Positions 8,782 to 15,807 are shown, counted from the first letter of the stretch. The stretch is 17,357 nt of DNA from an uncultured Oscillospiraceae bacterium (GCA_900540295.1 UQFM01000036.1:1-17357), one strand, 5' to 3'. The notes: generated by a model from the sequence alone, not told the origin. Translations and numbers: made by a program.

Positions 8782-8810
8782 AATATACCATAATTTGGAA
8801 CAAAACACAA
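8782..8810 (-). promoter_or_regulatory. Promoter of the V-type ATPase operon (extended -10)
   Basis: On the minus strand an extended -10 box, TGGTATATT (hexamer at 8782-8787), stands 17 nt from a weak -35 TTGTGT (8805-8810). Start near 8775 would give a leader of about 83 nt containing the dyad. It is the only good candidate between the preceding terminator and the operon. Confidence 0.6.
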
Positions 8811-8856
8811 ATCTTTTATAGAATTTGTACAGAAAAAATTTTAGCGTTTATAAAGG

Positions 8857-8878
8857 GACAAAAAACGATTATTTTGTC
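8857..8878 (-). other. Second small hairpin after the LRR gene terminator
   Basis: GACAAAA at 8857-8863 pairs with TTTTGTC at 8872-8878 around an 8-nt loop. It directly follows the main terminator in the minus direction and may be a weak backup stop or 3'-end structure. Confidence 0.35.
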
Positions 8879-8881
8879 TCC

Positions 8882-8918
8882 AAAAAACAAAAACGGCAGA
8901 TTTTTGTCTGCCGTTTTT
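8882..8918 (-). terminator. Terminator of the sigma/anti-sigma/LRR operon
   Basis: A perfect 12-bp stem (8889-8900 with 8907-8918, 6-nt loop) has T tracts on the minus strand (TTTTTGTTTTTT). It lies about 60 nt after the LRR gene stop. The A/T arms make it potentially bidirectional. It insulates the ATPase promoter from the upstream operon. Confidence 0.9.
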
Positions 8919-8979
8919 GTCGTTTAGAGGAAAGACTGTATCTGTAAGATACAAATTATGAAAAAATCTAAAGTTTACA

Positions 8980-11253
8980 TTACGCCAAAGAGTTGATTTT
9001 TAAATCCAAAAGCGCTAAGTCAAACATATCCACAACACCGTCGCCGCTTAAGTCGGCTGCCGTGATGACGGAAGCGTCAGGGCTTTCGTTTATGCCTACT
9101 GCAATGGCTTTAATCAGTGCGTAGTCTGTCAATGCAATCTGACCGTCGCCGTCAATGTCGCCGGGCAAAATTTCAATCGGGCTGGTATCGGGGGCGTCCA
9201 AAATCGCAAAGCTTAACGTCTGACTGCCCTTAAAGTTGCCGATGCCCGTAACGGTCACAGAGGCTGTACCGGGCGCCGTGTTGTTCTCGTATGCTACGGT
9301 GTAATCCACGTCTTTTTGCAGAATGTAACTTCCGCAGTTGAGTGCCAATTCAGGCTCTGCACCGTTTTCATTTGCCGTCTGCGGCAGAATGTTGCTGATT
9401 TGCACTTCGGAAAGGTCGCGGCGCAGGATAGCGAATTTTGCAAGCGCGGCGAAGATGCTGTAATTGCCCCTGCCGAGCACGGTGATGCTGGCTGTGCCTG
9501 CTTCCACATTATCCTTGTAGAATACTTCGTAGTCCACACCGCGGGTAAGTGTTTTGCCGCTTGCCTTTACGGTGAACTCGGGTTCTACCGCTTCGCCCGT
9601 ATAAGACTGATTTGCAATCGGGGAAATCACCATGGTAGTTACAGGAATGTTGTTCTTTACAGCGTATCTGTAAGCGCCGCAATCCTCGGTCGGGACAACG
9701 ACGGTGAGACCCGTACAGCCTTTAAACGCGGTGTCACTGATATTTTCTTCCGCAATGTCCGCCGAAATATAGGCAGTCGTGAGATTCGTACAGTTTGCAA
9801 AGGCAAGATTCTCAATTTTGCCGACGGAGTTGCCGAGCATAACGGTTTTTAGAGATTCTTTATTTGCAAATGCCGATGCGGAGACCGTAGCTTTCCCGTT
9901 GGATGCGTCTGCGTCTGCTAAGAACCGCTTTGCCGCATAGCCTTGTGGCTGTGCCGAAGAATCCGCTTCCGTATCGCGGTAAACCACTTCGGACAGATTG
10001 GTACATTCGTCAAACGCAGTGGCGTCCAAAGAGAGAACATTCGTCAAATCAATGGATTCAATGGTTGTGCAGTTGCCGAAGGCAAGCGCGGCGAGGTAAT
10101 CCACTTTGCCGAAGGTTACGTTCTTTAACGATTCGCAATCCTTAAAGCACTGTTCGGGTAGTTCCTTATAAGAAGAATTGCGGTCAAAGCCGACGGTGGT
10201 TAAATCACGGCAGTGCCAGAATGCTTTTTGACCGATGATTTTCACATTTTTCGGGATGAAAACGCTCGTAAGTCCCGTATTGTAGAACGCCGCGTAGCAA
10301 ATGGAGTTTACGCCTGCGGGGATTACAACGCTTTTGAGTGGGTTGTTTGCGCCGAAATCCGTCCACTCAGGCAATTTTACAAGACCGTTTCCGTTGTCAT
10401 CCATCAGGTCAACGGTATTGCCGAAAAGCTTGAAGGATGCGGGCGGCAAATGGAGTCCGCCGAACGAGTTGTAGAAATTGAGCACAGTTAACGGAATGAT
10501 GTATGTATGCATTTGCTTGCCGCTGGGGTAGCAATACATTTCCGTCATATCCTTGCTGAATAAGACACCGCCGTAAGAACGCAGATAGGGGTTTTGGCTG
10601 TCTACGGTAATCTTCGTCAGATTCAGACAGTTCATTGCGATATTGCGTTCACTTTCCGTGGAGCTGTATGGCTTCAGAACGCTGTCTGCGAGTGAAGCGA
10701 AGGAGGGAGTTACGGTTTTTATAATCGTGTTCCAAGGCTTGCCGGTTTGCACCGATACGGGTTTTACGTTTTTGCCGAGATACAAAGAGGCGATTTTTGT
10801 CATGGAAAATGCACCTGCGCCGATTTCAGTGACCGCTTCGGGAAGCACCAAATCGCCCGAAAGCCCTGTATCCACAAATGCGTATGCACCGATGTAGGTC
10901 AGATTTTTAAGGTCTGTCAAATTGATGATGGCATCGGTTGACCCCATAAATGCCATCATACCGATTTTGGTAATGCTCTTCGGCAATTGGATGTTTTTCG
11001 CTTTAGAGACTGTGAACGCGCCGTCGCCGATGACGGTTACGGGTTTTCCGTCAATTTCCGCAGGAACGGTGACTGCTTCATCTGTACCTGCATAACGCGT
11101 AATTGTCACTTCGCCGTTTGTAACGGTGTATTCCAAATTTTCGTATGTCAGTGTGGCTGCGGCGGCAAAGGACGCCATCGGCAACGCTGCAAGCAGCATG
11201 ACCGCACTCAATACAACGGATAGGAATTTGTGAATTCGAGCAGACTTTTTCAT
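8980..11253 (-). CDS. Secreted BspA-like LRR protein with Ig-like repeats and C-terminal dockerin
   Basis: This 757-residue extracellular protein starts with a signal peptide (MKKSARIHKFLSVVLS then a hydrophobic core ending ASFA, about residue 31). BspA/LRR_5-type leucine-rich repeats follow, with recurring IGxxAF and ACTNL-like turns, in a block broken by a less repetitive insert at about 165-320. Next come two related Ig-like repeats (about 541-612 and 613-685; GVDYEVFYKDN and DVDYTVAYENN align). The end is a type I dockerin with two complete calcium loops, DIDGDGQIALTD (699-710) and DLSGDGVVDMFD (734-745). BspA-type LRRs often bind host or polymer surfaces; the dockerin implies docking to a cohesin. 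Its ligand is unknown. The ATG at 11253 has AAGGAGG 9 nt upstream and lies 1 nt after the previous stop. Confidence 0.9.
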   Translation of the reverse strand: MKKSARIHKFLSVVLSAVMLLAALPMASFAAAATLTYENLEYTVTNGEVTITRYAGTDEAVTVPAEIDGKPVTVIGDGAFTVSKAKNIQLPKSITKIGMMAFMGSTDAIINLTDLKNLTYIGAYAFVDTGLSGDLVLPEAVTEIGAGAFSMTKIASLYLGKNVKPVSVQTGKPWNTIIKTVTPSFASLADSVLKPYSSTESERNIAMNCLNLTKITVDSQNPYLRSYGGVLFSKDMTEMYCYPSGKQMHTYIIPLTVLNFYNSFGGLHLPPASFKLFGNTVDLMDDNGNGLVKLPEWTDFGANNPLKSVVIPAGVNSICYAAFYNTGLTSVFIPKNVKIIGQKAFWHCRDLTTVGFDRNSSYKELPEQCFKDCESLKNVTFGKVDYLAALAFGNCTTIESIDLTNVLSLDATAFDECTNLSEVVYRDTEADSSAQPQGYAAKRFLADADASNGKATVSASAFANKESLKTVMLGNSVGKIENLAFANCTNLTTAYISADIAEENISDTAFKGCTGLTVVVPTEDCGAYRYAVKNNIPVTTMVISPIANQSYTGEAVEPEFTVKASGKTLTRGVDYEVFYKDNVEAGTASITVLGRGNYSIFAALAKFAILRRDLSEVQISNILPQTANENGAEPELALNCGSYILQKDVDYTVAYENNTAPGTASVTVTGIGNFKGSQTLSFAILDAPDTSPIEILPGDIDGDGQIALTDYALIKAIAVGINESPDASVITAADLSGDGVVDMFDLALLDLKINSLA

Positions 11254-11254
11254 A

Positions 11255-12319
11255 TTATTGCGCCTCCTTGGTGAGAATGAACGAAAATGCACGGTCTTCA
11301 TAGGTTACAGTCACAAGGGCTTTGGTCTCCAGACCCATAAAATCCTTTTCCACGGTGATTTCACACGCGCTCAGCGGAATACTTTCTTCACTGCCGTCGG
11401 AATATACGGCGGTGACCGTCATACCGCTGAAATCCAAATTGTCAAACGATTCTACGGTAAAGGTGAAATTGTCAGAGAATGTACCGTAAACAGAATTCAG
11501 AATTTTGGTATCCTGTTCGGCGTTTACGGTAACCGTGTAACTGAAGGAAAGACCCTTGTAAAATACGGTTACATGGTATCTGCCTTGGTCGCGGGAGAAG
11601 CCGCGTTCCGTGGTAACGTTGCAGTCGGAAAGCGGAATTTCGGTTTCCTGACCGCCGTCCCAAACAGCCATGACGCGCACACCCTGCATATCTAACGGTT
11701 CACCGACATTGTATTCGGTTTTGAGTGTGTCTGGGAAAATGCCGTAGATACGGCTCGGCAGCTGTTTGGTCGGTGCTTTGACTGCGGGCGGTTTTTGCTG
11801 TGTGACCGCCTCGGTTGACTCGGGCTCGGCGGCTTCGGTCGAAGTCTCCGCCGAAGTAACGGGGGGGTCAGAGACCGAGACATTTGTTTCTTCAGTCAAA
11901 TCCGTTGTACCCTCAACGGTGAATATGGCGGCAAGCTTATTGCCGATTTGCTTTGTGAGGGATGCGCCCGTTTCGGTTTTGGAATATATGCCGCCGACTG
12001 TGAGGAGCAGTGCGGCGCAGGCGCAAACCGCAGTGAGTTTTTTGTATTTGCCTGTGTTGCCCAAAGACCGTTTTTGTATGGCTTTCAGGAATTTTTCCTG
12101 TGAGAGTAAAACGGTCAGGGTGTTCTGTGAAACGCCGTTTTCTTTTTGGAGCATTTCCAATGCGTCTGTGCATGCGTCAATAAAATCGCAGTCCATTTCG
12201 TCGCCTTTTCGGAATTCCGCGTCTATTGCGTCATTCAAAAAATCGGAAAGCTCTTGGTAGGCTTGCCTGTCCTGAAAAACAGACAGTAAAACGGCTTCGT
12301 TTACATACAGTTGTTCCAA
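11255..12319 (-). CDS. Single-pass membrane protein with two extracellular Ig-like (Big_3-type) repeats; likely anti-sigma factor or sensor
   Basis: The 354-residue product has a cytoplasmic N-terminal part (1-94) with an acidic helical DCDFIDACTDALEML stretch. One membrane helix (about 95-111) is preceded by the basic KYKK. A Thr/Ser/Glu/Pro-rich linker (about 137-187) follows, then two tandem Ig-like domains (about 189-266 and 275-350). The repeats share the layout IYGIF/VYGTF, LDMQG/LDFSG, and IPLSDC/IPLSAC. They resemble the bacterial Ig-like group 3 fold. I see no HxxxCxxC zinc anti-sigma motif. Its place directly after an ECF sigma gene, with inside-out topology, suggests it holds the sigma factor and senses an outside signal; this is inference. 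The start is a TTG 1 nt after the sigma stop, with AAAGGAGG 8 nt upstream. Confidence 0.8.
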   Translation of the reverse strand: MEQLYVNEAVLLSVFQDRQAYQELSDFLNDAIDAEFRKGDEMDCDFIDACTDALEMLQKENGVSQNTLTVLLSQEKFLKAIQKRSLGNTGKYKKLTAVCACAALLLTVGGIYSKTETGASLTKQIGNKLAAIFTVEGTTDLTEETNVSVSDPPVTSAETSTEAAEPESTEAVTQQKPPAVKAPTKQLPSRIYGIFPDTLKTEYNVGEPLDMQGVRVMAVWDGGQETEIPLSDCNVTTERGFSRDQGRYHVTVFYKGLSFSYTVTVNAEQDTKILNSVYGTFSDNFTFTVESFDNLDFSGMTVTAVYSDGSEESIPLSACEITVEKDFMGLETKALVTVTYEDRAFSFILTKEAQ

Positions 12320-12320
12320 C

Positions 12321-12869
12321 TCAAATCCCTCCTTTTCTGTGAGATTGAATGGTATCGGTTAATTTATCTTTTATCTGACTTCGCAATCGGGATGTTCGTT
12401 TGGCCGCCGCCGCAGGTGAAATACCGAGCAGTTCGGCAATTTCGGAAAGCTGCCTTCGTTCTATGTATTTCCACCTGTAAAGCGTTTGCTCCTCTTGCGT
12501 GAGCGAACCAATCAATACAGCGGCAAGTCGGTCATAATCCAAATCGGAAGTATCGAAAGGCAGGACGTCTGCGGAAAGACTTTCTGCATTCTCCAACGGT
12601 ACGGTGCGGTTTCGTGTCCGCGTGTACTGCTCGATTGCCTGCTTCAAAAAATTGTCGGTTGTGCGATAGAGGAATGCGCGCGGGTTTTGGAATTCTTCTC
12701 CCGAAAGCAGTTTGTTGTAATACACCAAAAATGCTTCCTGTACACAATCATCCGCCGACATCGCGGCATCGCCCATTCGGACTCTGCAATATTTGATTAA
12801 AGGCATGAAACACAGCTCGTAAGCATTTTTCAGTGCTTCATCCGCCTGATGTTTTACAGCGCTGTTCAA
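12321..12869 (-). CDS. ECF-type RNA polymerase sigma factor (sigma-70 family)
   Basis: The 182-residue product has a sigma-2 region (about 12-83) with DDCVQEAFLVYYNKL and RAFLYRTTDNFL helices. A short linker follows, then a sigma-4 region (about 120-170) with the helix-turn-helix LSEIAELLGISPAAAAKRTSRLR (141-163). Regions 1, 3 and the sigma-3 domain are absent, which defines the ECF group. It should direct RNA polymerase to a small regulon that may include its own operon. The start is a TTG with AGGAG 6 nt upstream. Translation is coupled to the next gene, whose ribosome binding site overlaps this stop. The subgroup cannot be told from sequence alone. Confidence 0.9.
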   Translation of the reverse strand: MNSAVKHQADEALKNAYELCFMPLIKYCRVRMGDAAMSADDCVQEAFLVYYNKLLSGEEFQNPRAFLYRTTDNFLKQAIEQYTRTRNRTVPLENAESLSADVLPFDTSDLDYDRLAAVLIGSLTQEEQTLYRWKYIERRQLSEIAELLGISPAAAAKRTSRLRSQIKDKLTDTIQSHRKGGI

Positions 12870-12945
12870 CGGATTCTCCTCCCTTTCGTTTAGTAGTCGT
12901 ACAAAATGCCGAATATGACATAAAAAATGTATTTTTTTACAGATT

Positions 12946-12973
12946 ATTTTAAATATCTCTTTTCATGCGTTAA
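12946..12973 (-). promoter_or_regulatory. Candidate promoter of the sigma factor operon
   Basis: On the minus strand TTAACG (12968-12973) and TAAAAT (12946-12951) are 16 nt apart, a fair sigma-A match with a leader of about 70 nt. An alternative ECF-like element is TGTAAC at 12984-12989 with CGCA 14 nt downstream, which would allow autoregulation, but the spacing is short. Neither is strong. Confidence 0.35.
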
Positions 12974-13008
12974 GAAATGTGTTGTTACATCACAATTGCG
13001 TGTAAAAA

Positions 13009-13034
13009 GTAAAAAATCCCCGCAAGGGGGGATT
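13009..13034 (-). terminator. Minus-strand terminator after the repeat region
   Basis: A 7-bp stem (13015-13021 with 13028-13034, 6-nt loop) rich in C/G is followed on the minus strand by TTTTTTACTTTTT. No terminator is obvious nearer recO, so this probably ends the phoH-recO transcript about 440 nt after recO, just before the sigma operon promoter. Confidence 0.75.
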
Positions 13035-13043
13035 GGGATATTG

Positions 13044-13134
13044 TAAAGGCGTACTGTGTTTACCCGCGGAATCCGAGAACATTAAATTTGCCGCAAATCC
13101 TGCGTACACCGTAGGGGCGAACTGCGTTCGCCCG
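13044..13134 (+). repeat. Two diverged copies of a GGGGCGAAC palindromic unit
   Basis: The unit at 13111-13134 (GTAGGGGCGAACTGCG then TTCGCCCG) holds a 7-bp stem (13115-13121 with 13127-13133). A decayed copy at about 13044-13066 (GTAAAGGCGTACTGTG then TTTACCCGC) aligns along its length but with substitutions. A third partial match, CCGTAGGGGGCGAC, begins at 13207. Confidence 0.65.
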
Positions 13135-13248
13135 CTAAAATTCGTACAAACAAACGGTAACCCGCAACACGAAATGCATTTTCTGCAATGGGAGATTTTT
13201 GCAAACCCGTAGGGGGCGACGGTCTTGCCTGCCGGCTCGGTCGGTGCT

Positions 13249-13286
13249 TTTGAATACTTTGTATTCAAAGGTCTCCACCGGAGACC
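13249..13286. repeat. Twin tight hairpins
   Basis: Two adjacent perfect inverted repeats are seen: TTTGAATAC/GTATTCAAA (13249-13257 with 13261-13269) and GGTCTCC/GGAGACC (13270-13276 with 13280-13286). Each has a 3-nt loop. They abut with no gap. Confidence 0.65.
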
Positions 13287-13325
13287 CGCACCTCGGCGCC
13301 CCGTTAAAGTCAGATGAGATTTCAC

Positions 13326-13352
13326 GGACGGACAAGGATGTCCGTCCCTACG
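13326..13352 (-). repeat. GGACGGAC palindromic unit, inverted orientation
   Basis: GGACGGAC (13326-13333) pairs with GTCCGTCC (13340-13347) around AAGGAT. Read on the minus strand it begins GTAGGGACGGAC, resembling the GTAGGGGCGA units upstream but inverted. Confidence 0.6.
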
Positions 13353-13360
13353 CGTGCGAA

Positions 13361-13408
13361 CTCCCTCAGGCATACCTTACGGTATGCCAGCTCCCTCTGA
13401 GAGGGAGC
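13361..13408. repeat. CTCCCTC-flanked double hairpin repeat
   Basis: CTCCCTCAG precedes GCATACC/GGTATGC (13370-13376 with 13381-13387). Then GCTCCCTC/GAGGGAGC follows (13390-13397 with 13401-13408). The CTCCCTC arm occurs twice directly and once inverted, so alternative pairings are possible. Confidence 0.65.
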
Positions 13409-13431
13409 GTTATAAGGATTATTGATTTGAA

Positions 13432-13458
13432 ACTTCGCTACGCTCAGAATGGCATGCT
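13432..13458 (+). repeat. CTTCGCTACGCTCAGAATG-type intergenic repeat
   Basis: The sequence CTTCGCTACGCTCAGAATGG begins at 13433. I recognise this phrase as a recurrent intergenic motif in many bacterial genomes; a genome-wide copy count is needed to confirm it here. Confidence 0.45.
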
Positions 13459-13471
13459 TTTGCAATCCGCA

Positions 13472-14218
13472 TCATCCCAACGCCTGCACGGAATTGTAAA
13501 ATTCCAAGGTTTTAAATCTGTGTTCCGCTTTCCTTAATAAATAGGTTTCGGTAATATAAGAAAGCTCCTCCAAAAGGGCAGAATCTAACTGAAAACCGTA
13601 AAGCGCTTTTGTTTCGGCAAAAATAATATGACGCATCGCGCTGACAAGCCCCAACGGCAAGGCGAACGGCGCGGCGGCGGGGGCGCAGTTGTCACAGTAT
13701 AAAAGCCCGTGCTCCATATCAAAATACATCGTGTCGCTTTCAAAACAGCCGCAGCGGTCGCACGCGACCATATTCGGCGCATATCCCGAAAGGGAGAGCA
13801 AACGCAATTCGGTAACGGATTTCAGCTGTTTCGGCGGATAGGTGTCATTGCACAGAAAATACAGGGAATTTAAAATAATCCGCAGATTGTCTTTCGCGTT
13901 TTCCTCTTCGGGCGAAAACGCAAAGCCGAGCTCCAATAAATATTCCGCAAGCGCCAAACGGTCTAAGCTGTCGCGCAGCTTAAAAAACATCTCAATCGGT
14001 CTTGCCTCGTCAATTATGTAGCTGTCGCGGCTTTGTGTGAGTGTCAGTTCCGCATAGCAGAATTTTGAGGTCGCCGCCGCCTTTTTGCTTTTGACGGATT
14101 TCGCGCCGCGCACAAAGGCACGCAGTGTGCCGCGCGCTTCTGTCAGAACGGTAACAAGCTTGTCCCGCTCACCGATATTCTGTTCTTTGAGAATCAATCC
14201 CCGTGTTTTCAGGTGCAT
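13472..14218 (-). CDS. recO: DNA repair protein RecO
   Basis: RecO works with RecF and RecR to load RecA on SSB-coated single-stranded DNA during recombinational repair. The 248-residue product has the N-terminal OB-fold start KTRGLILKEQNIGERDKLVTV (4-24). The helical C-terminal domain has a zinc-binding set: C153/C156 in CDRC and C175/C178 in CDNC. Length and motifs are normal. The ATG at 14218 matches the family start and has GAGGT about 8 nt upstream. Its first 50 nt overlap the end of a yqzL-like gene in another frame. It is the last gene of the phoH cluster. Confidence 0.95.
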   Translation of the reverse strand: MHLKTRGLILKEQNIGERDKLVTVLTEARGTLRAFVRGAKSVKSKKAAATSKFCYAELTLTQSRDSYIIDEARPIEMFFKLRDSLDRLALAEYLLELGFAFSPEEENAKDNLRIILNSLYFLCNDTYPPKQLKSVTELRLLSLSGYAPNMVACDRCGCFESDTMYFDMEHGLLYCDNCAPAAAPFALPLGLVSAMRHIIFAETKALYGFQLDSALLEELSYITETYLLRKAEHRFKTLEFYNSVQALG

Positions 14219-14330
14219 AGGGTTTTACCTCGACTGTATCGTTTTGCAGTTCGGGACGGTGCGCACAAAACGCCAAATAGTCCTCGATACTGCCGCTTTT
14301 TGTGAAAACATCCCAATAATTTATTTCCAA
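14169..14330 (-). CDS. yqzL: YqzL-like small protein
   Basis: This 53-residue frame begins MEINYWDVFTKSGSIEDYLA. It resembles the short YqzL proteins encoded between era and recO in many Firmicutes, which have an aromatic W-x-x-F, a TGS-like turn and I-x-x-YL. Position and orientation match that conserved slot. The function of the family is not known. The start is a TTG at 14330 with only a partial Shine-Dalgarno match (AAGCGGTG) that sits in the arm of an upstream hairpin; a GTG three codons earlier is another option. The 3' end overlaps recO by 50 nt in a different frame, suggesting coupled translation. Confidence 0.72.
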   Translation of the reverse strand: MEINYWDVFTKSGSIEDYLAFCAHRPELQNDTVEVKPYAPENTGIDSQRTEYR

Positions 14331-14338
14331 AAGAAACA

Positions 14339-14388
14339 CCGCTTTCTCGGAAAAATCTTGTACTTTTAAGATGACCCGAAGAAAGCGG
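14339..14388 (-). promoter_or_regulatory. Long hairpin between era and yqzL/recO
   Basis: The arms 14339-14350 and 14376-14388 pair over 12 bp with one bulged base. Inside is a further 5-bp stem (14355-14359 with 14368-14372). It starts 11 nt after the era stop. A TGTTTCTTTT stretch follows, so it may be a partial terminator. It also covers the only SD-like bases before yqzL. Confidence 0.5.
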
Positions 14389-14399
14389 CAAAATACCTG

Positions 14400-15299
14400 T
14401 TAATCTAATCCAAAATTGTGAATGAGTCCCTCGCGGTTGCGCCAGCCCTCTTTGACCTTGACCCAACATTGCAAATTGATTTTGCAGTCAAAGAAACGCT
14501 CCATATCGTGACGCGCCAATGTGGAAATTTTTTTGAGCATCGCGCCGCCTTTGCCGATGATAATGCCTTTGTGCGACTCGCGCTCGCAGTAAATGGTGGC
14601 TTCGATATCCAAAATGTCACTGTCACCGCGTTCGCGCATTTTTTCAATAGAAACCGCCGCGCCGTGCGGGATTTCCTTATCTAAAAGCCGAAGCATTTTT
14701 TCACGAATAATCTCGCCTGCAAGCACGCGTTCAGGCTGGTCGGTCAGTGTATCGTCGGGAAAGAAATGCTCGCAGTCAAATGCCTGTTTTTTAAGCTCGG
14801 ACAGCAAAATATCCATGCCGTTGCCGTCTATTGCGGAAACGGGGATGACCGATTCAAAATCGGCAAGCCGTGACAGATACGCAATCTGCGCCATCAAATC
14901 CTCTTTGTTTTTTACGGTATCGATTTTGTTGATGGCAAGCAGGGCGGGGATTTTTGCTTTGCGGATTTTTTCGAGCAACTCCAGCTCCGCCGCATTGCAT
15001 TCCTGTTCGCCCGCCTCTGTGACAAACAGACAGGCGTCTACGCCCGAAATGCTGTCGGAAACCGCTTTCACCATTTTTTCGCCGAGCTTGGTGCGCGGGC
15101 GGTGGAAGCCGGGCGTGTCCGTAAATACCAGCTGAATGTTGTCGTCTGTGGTCAGCACACCCATAATGCGTGTGCGCGTGGTTTGCGGCTTGTTGGAAAC
15201 AATGGCGATTTTACTGCCCAAAAGCCGATTTAAAATCGAAGATTTACCGACGTTTGCCTTGCCGACAATCGCAATAAATGCTGTTTTCGGTGTGTTCAT
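14400..15299 (-). CDS. era: GTPase Era (ribosome assembly)
   Basis: Era binds the 3' end of 16S rRNA through a KH domain and couples GTP hydrolysis to 30S maturation. The 299-residue product has G1 GKANVGKS (13-20), the G2 region KPQTTRTRIMG (38-48), and G3 DTPG (61-64). G4 NKID (124-127), G5 SAIDG (155-159) and the C-terminal KH loop GKGG (249-252) complete the set. All are intact. I chose the ATG at 15299 because MNTPKTAFIAIVGKANVGK matches family starts; a longer in-frame extension would run into dgkA. The AAAGGGA upstream is about 11 nt away, slightly long. It lies 19 nt after dgkA. Confidence 0.97.
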   Translation of the reverse strand: MNTPKTAFIAIVGKANVGKSSILNRLLGSKIAIVSNKPQTTRTRIMGVLTTDDNIQLVFTDTPGFHRPRTKLGEKMVKAVSDSISGVDACLFVTEAGEQECNAAELELLEKIRKAKIPALLAINKIDTVKNKEDLMAQIAYLSRLADFESVIPVSAIDGNGMDILLSELKKQAFDCEHFFPDDTLTDQPERVLAGEIIREKMLRLLDKEIPHGAAVSIEKMRERGDSDILDIEATIYCERESHKGIIIGKGGAMLKKISTLARHDMERFFDCKINLQCWVKVKEGWRNREGLIHNFGLD

Positions 15300-15318
15300 G
15301 AAAAAGTGAATCCCTTTC

Positions 15319-15807
15319 TTATTTTGAACTGTTGTTCTGTGTACCGCGTTTGCCGAAGCCTTTGAAAATGAATACCGTTGAAAGCGCAACGGAAAGTACA
15401 AATATCAACAGCATCAGCGGGTTTTCCCGATAGTAAGTGAACATGGCGAGAAACGCCTGCTTTTGCCCGAGAACGGAAATGCCCGCGCAAACCGCAAAAA
15501 TCGCGCAGACAAGCACTGCGCCTGCGGCGGTATCTTTGGCGATTTTGCCCTTTTCGGTGCGCTCGCGGCTTGCAAGGTCCACTGCGCGCTCCACAGCCGT
15601 GTTGACCAGCTCTGCCGCTACCACAAGCGCATTTGCCAAAAACAACACGGCAAACTGTGTGCGGCTGACCTCGAAGAAATCATACACACCTAAAAAGCTG
15701 TACATATATATCATGCAGACAAAGTGAATCCGCATGTTGCGCTCATATAAAAGCGCGTACCAAATTCCCCGAAAGGCATAGCCGAAGCTTTTCAACAAAC
15801 TTTTCAT
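15319..15807 (-). CDS. dgkA: Undecaprenol/diacylglycerol kinase family protein (DgkA)
   Basis: This membrane kinase phosphorylates undecaprenol (the usual Gram-positive substrate) or diacylglycerol. The 162-residue product has the family motifs ERNMRIH (22-28), ELVNTAVERAVDL (66-78) and AKDTAAGAVL (90-99), which form the ATP and metal site. Three core membrane segments are visible (about 27-45, 50-72, 94-114). A fourth hydrophobic segment (about 130-151) forms a C-terminal extension not seen in the usual 120-130-residue proteins. The ATG starts 3 nt after the ybeY stop with only a weak ribosome binding site, suggesting coupling. Its place before era is the conserved Firmicute order. Confidence 0.93.
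   Translation of the reverse strand: MKSLLKSFGYAFRGIWYALLYERNMRIHFVCMIYMYSFLGVYDFFEVSRTQFAVLFLANALVVAAELVNTAVERAVDLASRERTEKGKIAKDTAAGAVLVCAIFAVCAGISVLGQKQAFLAMFTYYRENPLMLLIFVLSVALSTVFIFKGFGKRGTQNNSSK

Larger units (their letters stand above)
13035..13471. repeat. Gene-free mosaic of intergenic palindromic repeats
   Basis: This 437-bp stretch between recO and the terminator has no believable gene. It contains at least six short perfect inverted repeats and several copies of a GTAGGGGCGA-type unit, described separately. From memory, such units recur between genes across gut Clostridia, like REP or small MITE elements; this could not be checked here. Reading frames across it have the odd arginine-, cysteine- and proline-rich make-up typical of translated repeats. 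Confidence 0.75.

Noticed and set aside
8931..8979. Small inverted repeat GTATCT/AGATAC just after the LRR gene
   Set aside because: It is only 6 bp and lies before a much stronger terminator; it is likely chance.
12990..13373. 127-codon minus-strand reading frame across the intergenic region
   Set aside because: It runs through palindromic repeats and a terminator, has a composition typical of translated repeats, and lacks a good ribosome binding site or any family resemblance.
13035..13471. CRISPR-like repeat array
   Set aside because: The repeats differ in sequence, length and spacing, there are no regular spacers, and no cas gene is nearby.
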